Shown: piece by piece, positions 61,054-64,000 of the stretch | How the letters are laid out: every line of letters begins with the position of its first letter | Position numbering within the stretch: position 1 is the stretch's first letter | Origin: Euryarchaeota archaeon UBA605 | GTDB lineage: Archaea > Thermoplasmatota > Poseidoniia > Poseidoniales > Thalassarchaeaceae | Direction: 5' to 3' | DNA length: 64,000 nucleotides | NCBI GenBank assembly: GCA_002504905.1 | Contig: DATY01000006.1 | Span: 50,352 to 114,351, forward strand | Made by a program: the position numbers and the translations under genes | Notes under the pieces: generated by a model | The model's input: the letters and a program-made list of their open reading frames with translations, nothing else | Told to the model about the DNA's origin: nothing | Database searches by the model: none

Positions 61054-62400
61054 ATGGTGGATTGGCCAGAGGCAGGAACTCCGGTTCGTTTAGTGGTCAA
61101 GACTTGGTCTGGGGAGACAACTCATGAAGGGCTTTCTTTACCTCCAGCAGGTCCTAAATTAATTACAATGAAATTAGTAAATGGTTACAATATCTCATAT
61201 CCTGAATCAGTAATACAGAATATAGAAATTCTTGATTCTGTCCCAATTGAAGAAGAGGAGAATATTCAGCCAATACCTCAAGATGAATCTTTACCCCTTG
61301 TTCACCTAATACATACTGGAGGAACTATCGCATCAAAGGTTGACTACAAGACCGGAGCAGTATCTGCACGTTTTGAGCCAGATGAGTTATTGGATGCAGT
61401 TCCAGAATTACGTTCTATTGCTCGGATCAATGCAGTTAAAATAGGAAATATGTGGTCAGATGATATTCGTCCAAGACATTGGAATAGGATGTTACAAGCA
61501 ACTCATGAGGCATTTTCAGAGGGAGCCGCTGGCGTTGTTATAACTCATGGAACCGATACTCTACATTTCACTGCTGCAGCAATTTCTTATGGCTGGGCTG
61601 GCCAAGGTGGAAGACCTCCGGGAAGAATAGCAATTACCGGATCTCAGAGATCTCCTGATCGAGGCTCTTCTGATGCTGCAGAGAACCTAATTGCCGCTGT
61701 ACATTGGGCAGCTCATGGTCCATCACCTACTGGAGAGAGAGATTCAGCGGTTGTAGTACTTCATGCAGACTCATCAGATGGATGTTGTGCAGTACTTCCC
61801 GGATGTGCATCTAGAAAATATCACTCTTCTAGAAGAGGAGCATTTAAGTCAATTAATCAAGATCCAATTGCTAACATCTATGTCGATAAAAAGGGTGCAA
61901 GAATAGAATTTAATGAATCTCATTTGCATGAGGCTAGAATTGAGTCAGAATCTCCAATTTATTTTGATGAATCTATTCGAATTGCTGAATTTTCATCAGG
62001 ACCACATTTACATTCAGATTTGGTTCAAGCGGCAATAGACTCAAATTATGATGCACTATATTTTCATGGAACGGGACTTGGGCACTTACCAATCCAAGAT
62101 CCTGAAAATGACAGTCCTGAAAATATTAAGTTAAAGTTGACTATTGAGGATTATTGTAAATCAGGTGGAATTGCGGTTCTCACAACTCAGACTATACATG
62201 GGCCAGTTCATCTAGATGTTTATTCTAAAGGCAGAGATCAACAGAATATTGGGATGATAGGGCATGGATCATTGTGCCCTCCTAGTTCTGGTTTAGTGAA
62301 ACTCCATCACATCCTTTCTGTAGAAAAAAGTAAAGAATTCGTAGAATCTTCATGGGCATCAGACTTATGTGGAGAAAATCCATTTGATTCTCATTCTTGA
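61054..62400 (+). CDS. gatD: Glutamyl-tRNA(Gln) amidotransferase subunit D
   Basis: 448 residues from ATG 61054; a start at 61018 would add 12. A short N-terminal barrel ('PVRLVVKTWSGETTHEGLSL') precedes the L-asparaginase-like domain: 'HTGGTIAS' and 'THGTDTLHFTAA' with the catalytic Thr residues, 'ITGSQRSPDRGSSDAAENL' and 'HGTGLGHLP'. With GatE it makes Gln-tRNA(Gln) in archaea, releasing ammonia from glutamine or asparagine. GatE is not in the window. Confidence 0.94.
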   Translation: MVDWPEAGTPVRLVVKTWSGETTHEGLSLPPAGPKLITMKLVNGYNISYPESVIQNIEILDSVPIEEEENIQPIPQDESLPLVHLIHTGGTIASKVDYKTGAVSARFEPDELLDAVPELRSIARINAVKIGNMWSDDIRPRHWNRMLQATHEAFSEGAAGVVITHGTDTLHFTAAAISYGWAGQGGRPPGRIAITGSQRSPDRGSSDAAENLIAAVHWAAHGPSPTGERDSAVVVLHADSSDGCCAVLPGCASRKYHSSRRGAFKSINQDPIANIYVDKKGARIEFNESHLHEARIESESPIYFDESIRIAEFSSGPHLHSDLVQAAIDSNYDALYFHGTGLGHLPIQDPENDSPENIKLKLTIEDYCKSGGIAVLTTQTIHGPVHLDVYSKGRDQQNIGMIGHGSLCPPSSGLVKLHHILSVEKSKEFVESSWASDLCGENPFDSHS

Positions 62401-62448
62401 TAGTCTTCATCCGACTCTCTCAATAACCGCCTGTTAGTTGGACATGTT

Positions 62449-63999
62449 ATGGCCAAGGCCTCGCCGAGTGATAATCTCGATATTTTGCGCCAAATCGCAA
62501 ATAATCCTGGCGATAGAATATCTGTTCAAAATTTAAGAAAATCTGGTCGAATGACTGCAAGAGAGAGAATAGGTGCATTACTTGATGCCGAATCATTCGT
62601 CGAAATTGATGCATTTATCCAGCATCGTTCTGGAGATCATAATTTACATTTACATCGACCATTGGGCGATGGAGTTGTCGCTGGTCATGGTATGCTCGAT
62701 GGAAGAAGAATAGTTTGTTTCGCACAAGATTATTCTATTTTTGAGGGTACAATGGGTGAAATGCATGCAAAGAAAATCTCCAAAATAGTTGAGTTTGCTG
62801 AAAAATCAATGCTACCAGTAATCGGTATTTGGGATGGAGATGGTCAACGTGCACATGAAGGAGTTTCATCTCTAGGAGCTACAGGTGAACTACTGGATAT
62901 CTTTGCAGCATGTTCTGGTCGAATACCAATCATTTCTCTAGTTCTTGGAACTGTATCTGGTGTTAGTGCATTAGCAGCCGGTCTTTCTGATTTTGTTATT
63001 CTTGGATCAGAACATGGTCAAATGTTTATGCGTAGTCCATATTTTATTCCAGAAGTAGTAAACGGCGAAATAGATGAAGAAACATTAGGTGGTGCAGAAT
63101 CTCATTCTAGTCGTAGTGGTATTGCCTGCTTAGTTGCAGACGATGAACATGACGCAATCAACCTCGCTGCAGAAATACTCGGATATTTGCCTGATCATAC
63201 GCTTGCAGAACCACTTAATCTTAAATCAGGAGATAAATGGGATAGGACTTGCAAAAAACTAGAAGATATTGTCCCATCAGACTCTAACAAACCATATGAT
63301 ATGTCTGAAGTGGTCAACGAGATAGTCGATGATGGAAGGTTCATGGAACTATTTCCTTCCTATGCAGAAAATATTCTGATTGGTTTCGCTCGTTTAGATG
63401 GACAACCTATTGGCATAGTTGCTAACCAACCGAAAGTACTGGCTGGATGTTTAGATATTGATTCATCTGTAAAAGCTGCTAGGTTTATTCGTACTTGTGA
63501 TATTTTCAATATTCCAGTAGTCACTTTTGTTGATGTCCCCGGTTTCCTTCCCGGAACTGTTCAGGAGTGGGGTGGAATAATCAGACATGGTGCTAAGATG
63601 CTATACGCATATGCCGAAGCCACAATTCCAAAATTAACAGTTGTAACTCGTAAGGCATATGGCGGAGCTTATCTTGCTATGTCTTGTAAACATCTAGGTT
63701 CTGATTACAATATTTCATGGCCCTCCGGAGAATTGGCAGTGATGGGTGCAGATGGTGCTGTGAATATCATTCATCGTCGTGAACTTGAATTATCTTCAGA
63801 TAAAGATCAGACACATTCTGAATTAGTTTCTGAGTATCAAGATAAGTTCGGAGACCCATATGTTGCGGCTAAAAATGGTTGGTTAGATGACGTAATTGAG
63901 CCTTCAGAAACTAGGAAAAAATTAATCCAAGCTTTGAGACCACTCAAATCTAAGAGAGAATGGGTCCCTCCAAAGAAGCATGGTAACATACCATTGTAA
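62449..63999 (+). CDS. Carboxyltransferase beta subunit of propionyl/acetyl-CoA carboxylase
   Basis: A 516-residue crotonase-type carboxyltransferase, complete: 'SGRMTARERIGALLD' start, 'SLVLGTVSGVSALAAGLSDF' for the acyl-CoA site, 'VTFVDVPGFLPGTVQEWGG' and 'RKAYGGAYLAMSCKHLGSD' for the biotin site. This organisation matches PccB/AccD5-type and methylmalonyl-CoA decarboxylase alpha subunits. With the biotin carboxylase at 19086 it would make methylmalonyl- or malonyl-CoA. The stop is 63997-63999, one base before the window end. Confidence 0.92.
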   Translation: MAKASPSDNLDILRQIANNPGDRISVQNLRKSGRMTARERIGALLDAESFVEIDAFIQHRSGDHNLHLHRPLGDGVVAGHGMLDGRRIVCFAQDYSIFEGTMGEMHAKKISKIVEFAEKSMLPVIGIWDGDGQRAHEGVSSLGATGELLDIFAACSGRIPIISLVLGTVSGVSALAAGLSDFVILGSEHGQMFMRSPYFIPEVVNGEIDEETLGGAESHSSRSGIACLVADDEHDAINLAAEILGYLPDHTLAEPLNLKSGDKWDRTCKKLEDIVPSDSNKPYDMSEVVNEIVDDGRFMELFPSYAENILIGFARLDGQPIGIVANQPKVLAGCLDIDSSVKAARFIRTCDIFNIPVVTFVDVPGFLPGTVQEWGGIIRHGAKMLYAYAEATIPKLTVVTRKAYGGAYLAMSCKHLGSDYNISWPSGELAVMGADGAVNIIHRRELELSSDKDQTHSELVSEYQDKFGDPYVAAKNGWLDDVIEPSETRKKLIQALRPLKSKREWVPPKKHGNIPL

Positions 64000-64000
64000 A

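Noticed and set aside
1..64000. CRISPR arrays, insertion sequences, integrases, attachment sites
   Set aside because: No regular spaced repeats, transposase-like proteins or tRNA-flanking duplications were noticed.

Overview
The window reads as one strand-switching, gene-dense, AT-rich archaeal chromosome segment. The information-processing genes are archaeal: Orc1/Cdc6, PCNA, the small subunit of replication factor C, transcription factor S, a Nop5-fibrillarin pair, GatD, an archaeal-type pantetheine-phosphate adenylyltransferase with a GTP-dependent dephospho-CoA kinase domain, and an elongator tRNA-Met with an intron. The metabolism looks bacterial or eukaryote-like and aerobic: class I FBP aldolase, GlpX, IcmF, MutM, SMUG1, a diflavin reductase, several oxygenases, acyl-CoA enzymes and small lipoproteins. 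This mix fits a planktonic marine Thermoplasmatota-type euryarchaeon (Marine Group II/Poseidoniales or Marine Group III). That placement is inference; there is no rRNA in the window to settle it. I saw no insertion sequence, integrase or CRISPR array.

Layout. 1-6.3 kb: the start of an aldehyde dehydrogenase, then an acyl-CoA/ring-epoxidation block (PaaG-like isomerase; on the minus strand hydratase, BoxB-like di-iron oxygenase, an unknown protein, hydroxyacyl-CoA dehydrogenase, SemiSWEET), then a geranylgeranyl-reductase-type flavoprotein. 6.4-9.4 kb: moaE, moaC, glpX, class I aldolase. 9.4-14.8 kb: two tiny winged-helix-like genes divergent from a large winged-helix gene across an intergenic region with a well-formed inverted operator-like repeat, then a ~315-nt structured RNA that I cannot assign, then a fused CoA-synthase gene. 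14.8-24.7 kb: orc1/cdc6, MBL hydrolase, diflavin reductase, biotin carboxylase, PfkB kinase, an EF1A-like protein without its GTP-binding loop, and a thioesterase. 24.8-31 kb: an unknown/TBP-fold-like/TatD-like run, tRNA-Gly, ABC exporter, FGE-like membrane protein, glycosyltransferase. 31-36.7 kb: pcn, tfs, crcB, nop5-flpA, mutM, SDR.

37-48.6 kb: aquaporin, a long fused acyl-CoA mutase (IcmF type), zinc-ribbon and membrane proteins, LysE exporter, acyl-CoA synthetase, SMUG1 glycosylase, YbaK, PAP2-type membrane enzyme. 48.6-51.2 kb: an AmnB/AmnA/AmnD-like operon for aminophenol-type ring cleavage. 51-56.7 kb: PI-PLC-like lipoprotein, amino-acid permease carrying EF-hands, panB, rfcS. 56.8-64 kb: intron-containing tRNA-Met, a large hydrolase-like lipoprotein, Rieske oxygenase, membrane protein, gatD, and the carboxyltransferase beta subunit that would pair with the biotin carboxylase at 19 kb.

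Three themes run through the genes: oxygen-dependent attack on ring or CoA-linked substrates (BoxB-like, Amn-like, Rieske); acyl-CoA and branched/propionyl-CoA metabolism (carboxylase subunits, IcmF, ECH/HADH, acyl-CoA ligase, thioesterase, CoA and pantothenate synthesis); and archaeal replication/repair with acquired base-excision glycosylases. The items most worth a second look are the unassigned RNA at 12890-13205, the BoxB-Paa-type cluster, the Amn-type operon, the CoA-synthase fusion, and the operator-like repeat at 10013-10134.
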